A stretch of DNA of 55,929 nt from Microvirga aerilata (GCF_016743775.1 NZ_JAEQMY010000032.1:1-55929), one strand, 5' to 3'. Counted from the first letter of the stretch, positions 24,731 through 33,832 are shown. Notes: a model not told the origin generated them from the letters alone. A program made the numbers and translations.

Positions 24731-25714
24731 TTATGGCACGAGCACGAGCGAGCCGGACGTCACGCCGGCTTCAAGCTGGCGGTGCGCCTCGCCGGCATCC
24801 TGGAGGGGAAGACGTAGGCCCACGGTGGCTTTCACCTTCCCGGAGGTGATCATGGCGAACATCTCATCCGCACCAGCCTGCAAATCCGGCAGGGTGCGCA
24901 GATGGGCGAAGACCCCAGGTACGGCTACGGAGAGCGAGCGTTGAGGGCCGAGCCTAGCGAGATCGACTTTTGCCAAGCCGTCGCCGATCTGTCCGAGGTT
25001 GACCGCCAATCCGAACGCCTTGAGGCAGTCGAGGGAACGTTCAAGAATGCTGCCCCCGAGCCCCTCGTAGACGACCTCGACACCCGCACCGTCGGTCAGG
25101 AGCTTTATCTCGGCCACGAAGTCCTGCTCGCGGTACAGAATTACATCTGAGCAGCCGGCCCTCAGGGCCAGTTCTCCTTTGGCCTCGGAGCCGACGGTGC
25201 CAATGACCCTCGCGCCGAGCGCCCTCACCCATTGCGTGATGAGCAACCCAAGCCCGCCAGCCGCCGCGTGCACCAAAACAGTATCGCCTGCCGCCACCGG
25301 GCGCACGCGGGTGAGCAACATGTGCGTGGTCATGCCTTGTAGCATCAGCGCCGCGGCTTCTTCGAAGCCAACAGCGTCTGGGATCTTCACAAGGCTCTTC
25401 TCAGCCATAAGGCGTGCGCTCACATAAGAGCCGATGGGCGGACCCGCATAGGCGACCCGGTCGCCTGGCTTCAGACGGGTCACGCCCTCGCCCACCACCT
25501 CCACGACCCCCGCAGCCTCGACCCCAATAGCGCCCGGCAGATGGGGAATCGGAAAAACGCCTTTGCGGTGATAGACGTCGATGAAGTTGATCCCCACGGC
25601 ATGCTGGGTCAGCAGCACCTGCCCTGGTCCCGGGGCGGGCAGCTCCACCTCTTCAACGGCTAAAGCGTCAGGGCCGCCATAGGCGCGGATTCTGACCTCA
25701 CGGGCGATCGGCAT
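24731..25714 (-). CDS. NADPH:quinone oxidoreductase-like MDR protein
   Basis: 327 residues, zinc-free medium-chain dehydrogenase/reductase of the QorA type: GINFIDVYHRKG near 42, GDRVAYAG near 85, and the NADPH-binding HAAAGGLGLLITQWVRALGA near 145. The ATG at 25714 has GAGGA 8 nt upstream; 25 additional upstream codons are open but lack a site and family similarity. It probably recycles electrons or reduces an enone intermediate for the acyl-CoA pathway. First gene of the leftward operon. Confidence 0.86.
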   Translation of the reverse strand: MPIAREVRIRAYGGPDALAVEEVELPAPGPGQVLLTQHAVGINFIDVYHRKGVFPIPHLPGAIGVEAAGVVEVVGEGVTRLKPGDRVAYAGPPIGSYVSARLMAEKSLVKIPDAVGFEEAAALMLQGMTTHMLLTRVRPVAAGDTVLVHAAAGGLGLLITQWVRALGARVIGTVGSEAKGELALRAGCSDVILYREQDFVAEIKLLTDGAGVEVVYEGLGGSILERSLDCLKAFGLAVNLGQIGDGLAKVDLARLGPQRSLSVAVPGVFAHLRTLPDLQAGADEMFAMITSGKVKATVGLRLPLQDAGEAHRQLEAGVTSGSLVLVP

Positions 25715-25790
25715 GGCATCAGTCCTCATCGCGGCGAGTGGCCGCGTGAATGAAGGAAACGCGAAGACCGCAGCCGCGACAACACGCATA

Positions 25791-25811
25791 TTGGTCCGCT
25801 GTGAAGACCAA
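25791..25811. promoter_or_regulatory. Inverted repeat in the divergent promoter region
   Basis: TTGGTC-(9 nt)-GACCAA, perfect 6-bp arms, between the leftward quinone oxidoreductase operon and the rightward acyl-CoA synthetase gene. The position suits a shared operator; the tandem GntR-FCD regulator is a candidate binder. The symmetry is short, so chance is possible. Confidence 0.35.
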
Positions 25812-25889
25812 AGCTCGCTTTGACGACGACCCTCCGCCCCGGCGAAATCACGTTAGTTTCGTATGGCGCTTGTGGAGCTGCTTTTAGCC

Positions 25890-27485
25890 ATGTCCGATCC
25901 CACTGTTCTGTCTCTCACCGTACCTGACCTTCTGCGCAGGCGCGCCGGCGAAGCGCCCCATCGCATCGCCTTGTCCGCGCACTCCATCAACGGCTGGCGC
26001 GACCGGCTCACTTATGCCCAGCTGGTTAATCGGATGGAGTCGACAGCGCGAGGCTTGGCCCGCATGGGCTTCGGCAAGGGAGACCGGATCGGCGTGCTCC
26101 TCGGCAATGAGGCGGGCCGCGAATGCATCCTCACTGCGCTCTCCGCCCTTCGCTTGGGCGCGGCGGTCGTGCCGTTTAACACGCGTTATGCGGACGAGGA
26201 ACTCGGCCACGCTCTGGAGCTTGTGGAGCCTGCGGCGGTGGTAACCACCACCGATGGAGCGCACCGCATCGCGCGCCTCTACCCCCCAGCAAGAGCCCTG
26301 GTGGTGGGTCCAGCCGCCGACGATCAGGAGCGCTGGCCCGAACCTTTGGATGAGCCCTTTGCCGCTCACCCGTCGGATCCAGGCGACCAAACACTGTTAG
26401 CCTGTCTCCTCTTCACTTCGGGCACAACCGCCCGGTCTAAGGCAGTGATGCACGACCACCGCTCCATGATCGGCGCAGGGCTTTCCTGCGGGACAGCACT
26501 CGGCCTCACCGAGCGTGATCTCTATCAAGCGGGATGGCCATTCTTTACAAGCTCCGCCCTCAACCTCGGCTGCATGTCCAGTTGGGTTCAAGGGGGCGGC
26601 TTCGTGTTCGAGGAGCCCCTCGATAATGCCGGGCGTTTGCGCCTGATTGCTGCTGAGCAGACCACCTTCTACCACGGTGTGCCGTCGGTGGTGCATTTCA
26701 TGATCGAGGAATATGCTCGTGGCCGCTTCGACACCACCAGCCTGCGGCGCGTCGGCTATGGCGGCTCGGCCATGCCATCGGAGGTGATCCGCCGCATCTC
26801 GGAACGTTGGCCATGGGTAGAGCAGGTTCAGATCTACGGCATGACCGAAAGTGGTCCCTCGGGCTCCCGCCTTCAACCAGCCGACATGTGGCGCAAGCAC
26901 GGTTCCATCGGAGCGGCTATGCCCTACTGCACCATCGAGATTGTTGACGACGAGGGTAAACTGGTTCCCGCCGGCGACACCGGCGAGATCGTGATCAAGG
27001 GCCCTGGCGTGGCCAGAGGCTACTTTCGCAACCCACAGGCCACCGAAGAGGCGTTTCGCGACGGGGGGATCTGCACCGGAGATGTGGGCCATCTCGACAA
27101 TGAAGAATTCCTGTTCTTCACGGATCGCAAAAAGGACGTGATCAACCGGGGCGGCCTGAAGATCGCATCAGTCGCAGTGGAGCATGTGCTCTATCGCTTT
27201 CCGGGCGTGCGCGAGGCCGCCGTCGTGTCCGTCCCCCATCCGGACCTGGGAGAGGATGTGGCGGCCTGCGTGGTGCCAGAAGAAGGCGTCGCGTTGGACA
27301 CGAACGAGATCGCTCGCTTTTGCGCCGACAAGCTTGCTGATTACGAGCGTCCCCGCCAGTGGCTCATTCTTAAGGAACTGCCCAAGAACCCTATGGGCAA
27401 GGTGCTGAAGACCGAACTTCGCCGTTTACTGGAGGATGCCCGCTCGGAAAGCAGGAGGAACAACCTTACTTCCACTGGGACCTAG
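25890..27485 (+). CDS. Acyl-CoA synthetase, AMP-binding family
   Basis: About 531 residues. P-loop LLFTSGTTARSKAVMHD near 170, IYGMTESG near 310, GICTGDVGHL near 395, DRKKDVINRGGLKIAS near 410 and catalytic lysine in PMGKVLKTEL near 505. It activates an acid to its CoA thioester, feeding the divergent dehydrogenase-hydratase operon. The ATG at 25890 is preferred because a GGAG lies upstream; an earlier ATG at 25863 is in frame without a site. Confidence 0.88.
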   Translation: MSDPTVLSLTVPDLLRRRAGEAPHRIALSAHSINGWRDRLTYAQLVNRMESTARGLARMGFGKGDRIGVLLGNEAGRECILTALSALRLGAAVVPFNTRYADEELGHALELVEPAAVVTTTDGAHRIARLYPPARALVVGPAADDQERWPEPLDEPFAAHPSDPGDQTLLACLLFTSGTTARSKAVMHDHRSMIGAGLSCGTALGLTERDLYQAGWPFFTSSALNLGCMSSWVQGGGFVFEEPLDNAGRLRLIAAEQTTFYHGVPSVVHFMIEEYARGRFDTTSLRRVGYGGSAMPSEVIRRISERWPWVEQVQIYGMTESGPSGSRLQPADMWRKHGSIGAAMPYCTIEIVDDEGKLVPAGDTGEIVIKGPGVARGYFRNPQATEEAFRDGGICTGDVGHLDNEEFLFFTDRKKDVINRGGLKIASVAVEHVLYRFPGVREAAVVSVPHPDLGEDVAACVVPEEGVALDTNEIARFCADKLADYERPRQWLILKELPKNPMGKVLKTELRRLLEDARSESRRNNLTSTGT

Positions 27486-27523
27486 ATCCCTGCGGGTCAG
27501 CGGCATGGAAGACGAACGTTAAT

Positions 27524-27745
27524 TTATGACGCCTCTTCTTTCTTCCGCGCCGCCTGCTCTCGGGCGGTAGCGACGGACGTTCCTGCAACAGCGAAGTTTC
27601 CGAGCGCGTGATCCTGCACCATGATCCGCACCTGTTCGGGAGGGCAACCGAGCGTGCGGCACAAGGCCTGCGTCACCTCCGCATACATAGCGTCCTTCTG
27701 AGCCTGATTACGCCCCTCCAGCAGAACGATGCTGACGATCGGCAT
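27524..27745 (-). CDS. 4-oxalocrotonate tautomerase-like protein
   Basis: 73 residues starting MPIVSIVLLEGR: the proline after the removed Met is the catalytic base of this superfamily. AAGGAGG directly upstream of the ATG at 27745 settles the start; a longer open frame upstream is not used. The usual arginine near position 11-12 is present (GR). It tautomerises enol/keto acids or has a related side role. Convergent with the acyl-CoA synthetase gene and not clearly in an operon. Confidence 0.85.
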   Translation of the reverse strand: MPIVSIVLLEGRNQAQKDAMYAEVTQALCRTLGCPPEQVRIMVQDHALGNFAVAGTSVATAREQAARKKEEAS

Positions 27746-27900
27746 GGCTTTTCCTCCTTGAGATTGGTTCGAAAAAACGACTTCGCTTTGCGAAAAACCT
27801 GCAGTGTAAGGGAGCTCATCATGAGTCTCAGAAGACCTGAGCGGTGGGGTCGCAAGCGATTGTATCACTTCGATACGGCGGATTATGGTACAATTCTAGG

Positions 27901-27951
27901 TATTGTCATAAAACAATATGGGGGTTAGCGTCTACGAAAATAAAACAATCT
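27901..27951 (+). promoter_or_regulatory. 51-bp promoter/operator element, copy A (rightward sugar operon)
   Basis: Starts with the palindrome TATTGT-(6)-ACAATA (27901-27918), followed after a spacer by GCGTCTAC and AATAAAACAATCT (27928-27951). Compared with the reverse complement of 49017-49067, 43 of 51 positions match with no gap. TTGTCA (27903-27908) and TAGCGT (27926-27931) are 17 bp apart and could be the -35 and -10. The right edge is 75 bp before the small ORF start. Likely bound by the MocR-type regulator; that is inferred. Confidence 0.7.
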
Positions 27952-28026
27952 ACCGCGGAAGAATTAAGATCGCACGAGCGGCAGGGGCTCAGATGCGGGC
28001 GAGTATCCGCATCAAGGAGAGGAAAC

Positions 28027-28206
28027 ATGGGACGGCTGCCGAGACGCCCGAAGAGCGCTAAACTCACACCCGAACGGCTTGCGCGGTTGAACACTACAAA
28101 CTTCGTGATCCGCAAAGACATGCCGCGCGCAAATCCCCCGAACACGCCTGATCTGCTCACGTGCTCGGTGGAAATGGTCTCATCTGCAGACCAGCGACGA
28201 GATTGA
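28027..28206 (+). CDS. Small basic hypothetical protein or leader ORF (59 aa)
   Basis: Begins MGRLPRRPKSAKLTPERLARLN. A strong GGAGAGGAAAC site precedes the ATG, and its start lies 75 bp beyond the conserved 51-bp element, almost the same distance as the solute-binding protein start from copy B (81 bp). That suggests it is the first translated frame of the rightward operon. I do not recognise a family. It could be a real small protein, a leader peptide or the remnant of a lost gene. It ends 110 bp before the solute-binding protein start. Confidence 0.4.
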   Translation: MGRLPRRPKSAKLTPERLARLNTTNFVIRKDMPRANPPNTPDLLTCSVEMVSSADQRRD

Positions 28207-28316
28207 TCAAGTTACCCATCGTGAGATCGTTCTTGGAGCGCAGGCATATCGACGCCAAAAAACGAATCCGCGCCCCAAAGACGAAAAACAGACAATTCGT
28301 AATCCGGGAGGATCAT

Positions 28317-29612
28317 ATGTCTAATCATCGATTACAGCGTACCACTGCCAACAAATCCAACCTGCTGACAGGAGCGCTGACGTTTGGAGCGCTTACGTTT
28401 TATGCAAGCTTCGCTTTTGCCCAAGCCGCTCCGACAGTCACCATCGGTTGCGTGCTTCCGCTCTCCGGCGGCTCCGCTAGCGTGGGTAGCCAGACAAAGG
28501 TCGGTGCCGAGATCGCCGTGGATCAGATCAACCGCGAGGGAGGGATCAAATCCATGGGTGGCGCCAAGCTGAACGTCGTCTTCGGCGACAGCCAATCCAA
28601 GGCCGATATCGGCGTGACCGAGACCGAACGCCTCGTCACCCGCGAGAACGTCGCCGCCCTGTGCGGCGCGTTCAACAGTGCCGTTACCTTCCCGGCGACC
28701 GAAGTGGCCGAGCGCTACAAGACCCCTTGGGTGGTAGTCGGCGCCGTGAAGGACGAAATCACGGAGCGCAACTTCAAATACGTTTTCCGCATCAACAACA
28801 AGGCAAACTACGACGCCCGCGAGCAGGTGGACGCCATCGACCTGCTCTCAAAGGAGACGGGCAAGAAGCCCAAGACCCTCGGCGTTATCTATGAGGGTAC
28901 CGACTGGGGACGCTCGCATGCGGCGAATATCAAGAAGTTCGCAAGTGAGCGCGGCTATTCGGTGGTGCTTGACGAAGCGGCCCCACCCAACCAAGTGGAC
29001 TTTTCCAATCAGCTATTGAAGGTTCGTTCGACGAAACCTGAGGCCCTGATCGTGGCCTTCTACACCCCCGACCACCTTATTCTGTCGCGCCAGCTCATGG
29101 AGCAGCGCCTGGATGTGCCTTTCGGTATTCACTCCGTGGGCGGCGGTACCGAAGACCCAGCCTTCTATAAGGCTGTCCCGCCGCGCGCTGTGGGCTACTA
29201 CTTCGTGCAGGAAGACTTCCAGATCGACATCACGGAAGTCACCAAGGATCCGATGATCCTCGAAGCTGACAAGCGCAGCAAAGAAGTGCTCGGCTATCCC
29301 ATGAGCGCCTACACCGCACAGGGACTATCTGGTGTCTATGTGATAAAGGACGCTCTCGAGCGTGCCGGCTCCGCCGACCGCACGAAGCTCCGCGATGCGC
29401 TCGCCGCCACGGACATCAAATCCGGCCCAGCCCTGGCCACCGGCTATCAGCAGATCAAGTTCGACGAGCAGGGTCAGAACACCCATGCTCACGGGGCGAT
29501 CTCTCAGAACATCGAAGGCAAGCGCCGCACCGTGTGGCCGGCGGAAAACCGTGCGCCGGGCGTGAAGCCGTCGTGGCCCGTGCCGACTTGGTCCGAGCGT
29601 CCTAACTCCTGA
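28317..29612 (+). CDS. Branched-chain amino acid-type ABC solute-binding protein
   Basis: 431 residues. An N-terminal signal region is followed by APTVTIGCVLPLSGGSASVGSQTKVGAEIAVDQIN, the Peripla_BP_6 start. GGGAGGA close before the ATG at 28317 supports this start. It heads the liv-type transport genes. Given the sugar-type enzymes downstream, the ligand may not be an amino acid; LivK-like proteins are known to bind varied small molecules. Confidence 0.88.
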   Translation: MSNHRLQRTTANKSNLLTGALTFGALTFYASFAFAQAAPTVTIGCVLPLSGGSASVGSQTKVGAEIAVDQINREGGIKSMGGAKLNVVFGDSQSKADIGVTETERLVTRENVAALCGAFNSAVTFPATEVAERYKTPWVVVGAVKDEITERNFKYVFRINNKANYDAREQVDAIDLLSKETGKKPKTLGVIYEGTDWGRSHAANIKKFASERGYSVVLDEAAPPNQVDFSNQLLKVRSTKPEALIVAFYTPDHLILSRQLMEQRLDVPFGIHSVGGGTEDPAFYKAVPPRAVGYYFVQEDFQIDITEVTKDPMILEADKRSKEVLGYPMSAYTAQGLSGVYVIKDALERAGSADRTKLRDALAATDIKSGPALATGYQQIKFDEQGQNTHAHGAISQNIEGKRRTVWPAENRAPGVKPSWPVPTWSERPNS

Positions 29613-29622
29613 TCAAACCAAG

Positions 29623-29645
29623 GAGGGCGGCGAACCTGCCGCCCT
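29623..29645 (+). terminator. Intercistronic hairpin between solute-binding protein and livH
   Basis: Perfect 9-bp stem GAGGGCGGC/GCCGCCCTC with a 6-nt loop, 11 bp after the stop. No T-tract. It most likely stabilises the 3' end of the binding-protein mRNA or partly terminates, so that this protein is made in excess over the permease. Confidence 0.6.
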
Positions 29646-29723
29646 CGCATCCGCGAGCCGTCCTTTTCCAAGGAGCAACGGCGCCGGATTCCAATCCGAC
29701 TGATTAGAGCGTAGCGGAAGTCC

Positions 29724-30608
29724 ATGGACCCATTTATTTTATCCTTTGCCGTCGTGAACGGCCTCCTGCAAGGTGGCATCTACGGCGGCATTGCCTTAGG
29801 GCTCAGCCTCATCTTCGGCGTGTTGCGCGTCGTGAACTTCGCCCACGGGTCGTTCCTGATGCTGTCCCTGTACCTGTCCTTCTGGTGCTGGAACCTGCTC
29901 GGCATCGATCCATATCTCAGCGCCATTGTCACAGTCCCGGCCATGTTCGCGCTCGGCTACTTCGTCCAGAGCGTGATCATCTCGCCACTGATCCGCCGCG
30001 AGCGGGCGCTCGTGGTTGAGCCCCTGAGCGCGCTGCTTCTCACCTGCGGCGTCTTCCTGGTGCTGGACAACGTCGCCCTGATGGCGTTTGGGCCTGACGT
30101 CCGCTCGGTCCAGCTGTCCTATTACCTGCCCTCGCTGATGCTCGGGCCGATCCCGGTGAACATTCCACGCCTGATCGCGGCCTTGGCGGCCATTCTGGTC
30201 GCAGTCGGCGTGTCGTTCTGGCTGCGCCACTCCCATGCCGGTCGCGCCATTCGCGCCACAGCGCAGAACCGCGATGCGGCGGCCATGTCCGGCATCGACG
30301 TGCCGAAGGTCTACGCCGTAACCTTCGGCCTTGGCTGTGCGATTCTCGGTCTCTTTGGCGCGCTCATCTCGCCCTTCATCCCGGCCACCCCGACCATCGG
30401 CCTCGCCTTTGGCATCAAGTCGTTCATTGTGGTGGTCCTCGGCGGCATGGGAAGCATCCCAGGTTCGATCATCGGCGGCCTCGTCATCGGCGTCTTTGAA
30501 GCGGTGGCATCGCAATTTGTCACCGCCACCTCCGCCGCCATCTTCTCCCTTGGCCTCTTCATCTTGGTTCTGCTGGTTCGACCGGCCGGCATCATGGGTA
30601 AAGCATGA
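29724..30608 (+). CDS. livH: ABC transporter permease, LivH family
   Basis: 294 residues, about eight membrane helices. LivH landmarks: GGIYGGIALGLSLIFGVLRVVNFAHGSF near the N-terminus, RAIRATAQNRDAAAMSGID near 175 (the ATPase-contact loop) and VVVLGGMGSIPGSIIGGL near 235. First permease of the liv-type transporter; its stop overlaps the livM start (ATGA). Confidence 0.9.
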   Translation: MDPFILSFAVVNGLLQGGIYGGIALGLSLIFGVLRVVNFAHGSFLMLSLYLSFWCWNLLGIDPYLSAIVTVPAMFALGYFVQSVIISPLIRRERALVVEPLSALLLTCGVFLVLDNVALMAFGPDVRSVQLSYYLPSLMLGPIPVNIPRLIAALAAILVAVGVSFWLRHSHAGRAIRATAQNRDAAAMSGIDVPKVYAVTFGLGCAILGLFGALISPFIPATPTIGLAFGIKSFIVVVLGGMGSIPGSIIGGLVIGVFEAVASQFVTATSAAIFSLGLFILVLLVRPAGIMGKA

Positions 30609-31633
30609 CAGTTTCCACCATCCCTCTCGACAGAACCGCTCCGGTCGGCTTCTCCAAAGGGCCAGCCCTGGCGTTGATTGTGCTGCTCCTGGCGGCGGGC
30701 CTTCCGCTTGTCACGCAGGACAGCTTCTTCATTCACTCGGCCATCATGGTGCTGTTCTTCGCCTACATGGCGACGGCCTGGAACTTCCTGTGCGGCTATG
30801 TGGGACAGCTCTCCCTCGGCCACGCCATGTTCAGTGGCATGGGCGGCTACGTGTCCGTGCTGCTGTTCACCACCTTTGGGCTCTCGCCCTGGCTCGGCAT
30901 GATTGTGGGCGGGCTCGCAGCGGCCGCTCTCTCGGTGGTGATCGGCTACCCGACTTTCCGCCTCAAGGGCCCGTACTTCACCCTCACCACTATCGCTTTC
31001 GCAGAGATCGTGCGCATCTGGGTGGAGAACACCGACACGTTCCTGGGCTTCCACATCAAAGGGGCCGAAGGCCTGGTGGTGCCGATGGTCGGCGAAAGCT
31101 TCGCGGCCTTCCAGTTTGGCGGCAAAATTCCCTACTACTACATCATCCTCGGAATGCTGGCGCTCGCTATTCTTGCGACCCTGATCATGGAGCGCTCGAA
31201 GCTGGGCTACTGCCTCAAAGCGATCCGCGGGGACCGCGACGCAGCGGAGGCGCTCGGGATCTCCCCCACCCGCTACACGCTGACGGCCTTCGCCATCAGC
31301 GCGTTCATGACGGCGTTGGGCGGCAGCTTCTACGCGCAGTTCTTCCGCTACATCAATCCCGAGCGAAACATGGGCACCGAGCTCTCCATCGACATGGCCC
31401 TGATGAGCATCATCGGCGGTCAGGGCACGGCCTTCGGACCACTGATCGGCGCGCTGATCCTCACGCCGTTAGCAGAAGTCACGCGTGGCTATCTCGGTGG
31501 CACCTTCTTGGGCCTGCACCTCGTCATCTACGGCATCGTGTTGATGCTCGCGGTGCTCTACTTCCCGAAGGGCGTTCTGGAGCCCCTGAAGAACTTGGCG
31601 GTGGGCCTCTTCCGCAGGAGGAATCCGGCATGA
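30605..31633 (+). CDS. livM: ABC transporter permease, LivM family
   Basis: 342 residues, about ten membrane helices. LivM features: ATAWNFLCGYVGQLSLGHAM near 58, the ATPase-contact loop AIRGDRDAAEALGISPTRYTL near 205 and GGQGTAFGPLIGALIL near 270. Overlaps livH by 4 bp and livG by 4 bp, so the transporter is translationally coupled. Confidence 0.9.
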   Translation: MTVSTIPLDRTAPVGFSKGPALALIVLLLAAGLPLVTQDSFFIHSAIMVLFFAYMATAWNFLCGYVGQLSLGHAMFSGMGGYVSVLLFTTFGLSPWLGMIVGGLAAAALSVVIGYPTFRLKGPYFTLTTIAFAEIVRIWVENTDTFLGFHIKGAEGLVVPMVGESFAAFQFGGKIPYYYIILGMLALAILATLIMERSKLGYCLKAIRGDRDAAEALGISPTRYTLTAFAISAFMTALGGSFYAQFFRYINPERNMGTELSIDMALMSIIGGQGTAFGPLIGALILTPLAEVTRGYLGGTFLGLHLVIYGIVLMLAVLYFPKGVLEPLKNLAVGLFRRRNPA

Positions 31634-32367
31634 GCGGGTCGCTTCTCGAAGTCAACGGCATTTCCAAGCGCTTTGGCGGATTGCAGGCAGTCAAGAAGCT
31701 TTCGTTCAACGTAAACGAGGGCGAGATCCTCGGCTTGCTCGGTCCGAATGGCGCAGGCAAGACCACCGCCTTCAACATGATTGCTGGATTCCATAAGCCT
31801 GACGAGGGCACGATCAAGCTCGGTGGCCACAACATCGCGGGTTCCAAGCCCTGGGAAGTGTGCCGCGCCGGCATCGGCCGCACCTTTCAGCTCTCCAAGC
31901 CCTTTGGTGACCTCACCGTGGTGGAGAACCTCATGGTAGGCGGCTTTTCCCGCAGCTCTGATCGGAAGCGCATCCGCGCGGCCGCCGAGGAGATTGCGGC
32001 GTTCCTCGGCCTCGAGCGGAAAGGTGATACGGAAGCCCACAACCTGACAGCCTTTGACCGCCGCAAGCTTGAACTGGGACGCGCCCTGTCCACGCAGCCG
32101 CGCCTGCTCCTCATGGACGAGGTCGTAGCAGGTGCTACCCCCAACGAAGCCAGCGAGATGGTCGAGTTGGTGAAGAAGGTAAGGGCGCGCGGCGTCAGCG
32201 TGCTCATCGTCGAGCACGTCATGAAGGTGATCATGGCGCTCAGTGACCGGGTGATCGTGCTCGACTATGGCTCCCTCATCGCAGACGGCAAGCCGAAAGA
32301 CGTCGTCACCTCCCCCGAAGTCCTCAAGGCATACTTTGGAGAGCGCTATGTACAAGCCCGCACTTAA
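31630..32367 (+). CDS. livG: ABC transporter ATP-binding protein, LivG family
   Basis: 245 residues. Walker A GPNGAGKTT near 40, Q-loop FQLSKPFG, Walker B LLLMDEVVAG near 160 and switch histidine in VEHVMK near 196. The ABC signature reads LTAFDRRKLELGRAL rather than LSGGQ, and Walker B ends DEV instead of DEP; LivG proteins generally depart from LSGGQ here, so this is a variant and not necessarily inactive. Start is the ATG overlapping the livM stop. Confidence 0.88.
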   Translation: MSGSLLEVNGISKRFGGLQAVKKLSFNVNEGEILGLLGPNGAGKTTAFNMIAGFHKPDEGTIKLGGHNIAGSKPWEVCRAGIGRTFQLSKPFGDLTVVENLMVGGFSRSSDRKRIRAAAEEIAAFLGLERKGDTEAHNLTAFDRRKLELGRALSTQPRLLLMDEVVAGATPNEASEMVELVKKVRARGVSVLIVEHVMKVIMALSDRVIVLDYGSLIADGKPKDVVTSPEVLKAYFGERYVQART

Positions 32368-33064
32368 GATTGCCGGGCTCACCTCGGGCTATGGTGACAT
32401 CCGTGTCCTGCGCGGCGTTGACCTTGAGCTCAAGCCGGGCACCATCGTGGCCCTCATCGGCGCGAACGGCGCAGGCAAGACCACTCTGCTGCGTACTATC
32501 TCCGGCCTCGTGAAGGCGGACTCCGGCTTCTCGGAACTCTATGGAGAGTCCATCCACGGCCTTGCGCCTCACAGGGTGGTTCAGGCCGGCTTCGTTCAAT
32601 CGCCCGAAGGCAAGCAGCTGTTCGCCGACATGACCATCCTGGAAAACCTGATGGTCGGCGCGCACAGCAAGCGAGCCTACGAGCGGCGCAATGAAACGCT
32701 AGAAGAGGTCTATGAGCTCTTTCCCATCCTGGCCGAGCGCCGCTACCAGAGGGCTTCCACCCTGTCGGGCGGACAGCAGCAGATGGTGGCCGTCGGCCGA
32801 GCGCTGATGGCCCTACCCAAGGTGCTTGCCCTCGACGAGCCGTCGCTGGGTCTTGCGCCCATCATGGTGGACCGACTCTTCGAGTCGATTGCGAAGATCC
32901 GCGAGCGCAATCTCTCCATCCTCATCATCGAGCAGAACGTGTTCCAGGTGCTCGAAATGGCGGATTACGGCTACGTGCTGGAAAATGGCCAGATCAGCCT
33001 CTCCGGCACGGGAGCCGAACTGCTCGGCAACTCGCATCTGCGCGCCACCTATCTCGGCCTTTGA
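32348..33064 (+). CDS. livF: ABC transporter ATP-binding protein, LivF family
   Basis: 238 residues. Walker A GANGAGKTT near 38, canonical signature LSGGQQQMVAVGRAL near 138, Walker B VLALDEPSLGL near 158 and H-loop position occupied by Q in IEQNV, as usual in LivF. The ATG at 32348 lies inside the end of livG (20-bp overlap). Confidence 0.9.
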   Translation: MYKPALKIAGLTSGYGDIRVLRGVDLELKPGTIVALIGANGAGKTTLLRTISGLVKADSGFSELYGESIHGLAPHRVVQAGFVQSPEGKQLFADMTILENLMVGAHSKRAYERRNETLEEVYELFPILAERRYQRASTLSGGQQQMVAVGRALMALPKVLALDEPSLGLAPIMVDRLFESIAKIRERNLSILIIEQNVFQVLEMADYGYVLENGQISLSGTGAELLGNSHLRATYLGL

Positions 33065-33078
33065 TCAGGAAAACCGTC

Positions 33079-33798
33079 ATGTCCCCTACAAACGACTCAT
33101 CCCGGAAGACCGCTGTCGTGACAGGCGGCGGAACAGGCCTGGGCCTTGCCTGCGTCAAGCGCCTCATGCGCGAGGGTTATCAGGTGCATGTGCTCGGCAA
33201 GGATACCGAGGAGGATCTTCGCGACCCCTCCATCACCTTCACGGATTTCGACGTGACGAACGAGGCCGCGGCTCTCGACTTCGCTGCATCCATCGGGGAG
33301 GTCGACACGCTGGTGAATGCCGCCGGCATCATCCTGCACGATCGCCGGGAGTTCTCCACCGAGGGATTCCGCCGGGTTGTCGACGTCAACCTCCATGGCA
33401 CACAGATCATGGCCTCCGCCCTGCACGCGAACCTGAAGGCCAGGAAGGGATCGGTACTCAATTTCGCCTCCATGTGGTCCGTCTTCGGCTCGGGCCGCAA
33501 TCCGGCCTACTCGGCCAGCAAGGGCGCCGTGCTCCAGCTGACCCGCTCGCTCGCTGTCGCTTGGGCGGAGGACGGCATTCGCGTGAATGCGGTCGCGCCC
33601 GGATGGATCAAGACGCGCATGTCCGTGAACGCCATGACCGATCCGGTGCGCAGCGAGGCCATCATGCGCCGCGTTCCCCTAGGCTACTGGGGCGACCCGG
33701 AGGACGTGGCCGCAGCCGCTTGGTTCCTCATCTCGCCCGAGGCCCGCTACATCACTGGCGTCATGCTACCCATCGACGGCGGCTATTCCATCGCCTGA
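33079..33798 (+). CDS. Short-chain dehydrogenase/reductase in the transketolase operon
   Basis: 239-residue classical SDR: VVTGGGTGLG, NAAG, catalytic serine in NFASMWS and YSASK, with VNAVAPGWIKT. An AGGA site precedes the ATG at 33079; an earlier TTG overlapping the livF stop is less likely. It lies between the liv-type transporter and the split transketolase, so it probably oxidises the imported polyol or sugar alcohol, or reduces a keto-sugar, before cleavage. Confidence 0.85.
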   Translation: MSPTNDSSRKTAVVTGGGTGLGLACVKRLMREGYQVHVLGKDTEEDLRDPSITFTDFDVTNEAAALDFAASIGEVDTLVNAAGIILHDRREFSTEGFRRVVDVNLHGTQIMASALHANLKARKGSVLNFASMWSVFGSGRNPAYSASKGAVLQLTRSLAVAWAEDGIRVNAVAPGWIKTRMSVNAMTDPVRSEAIMRRVPLGYWGDPEDVAAAAWFLISPEARYITGVMLPIDGGYSIA

Positions 33799-33832
33799 TT
33801 GCGCTGACCTGACATATCATTGGGAGAAAACC

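Noticed and set aside
30331..31629. Long plus-strand open frame in front of livG.
   Set aside because: It overlaps livH and livM in another frame and has low-complexity GC-driven composition; LivG starts at 31630.
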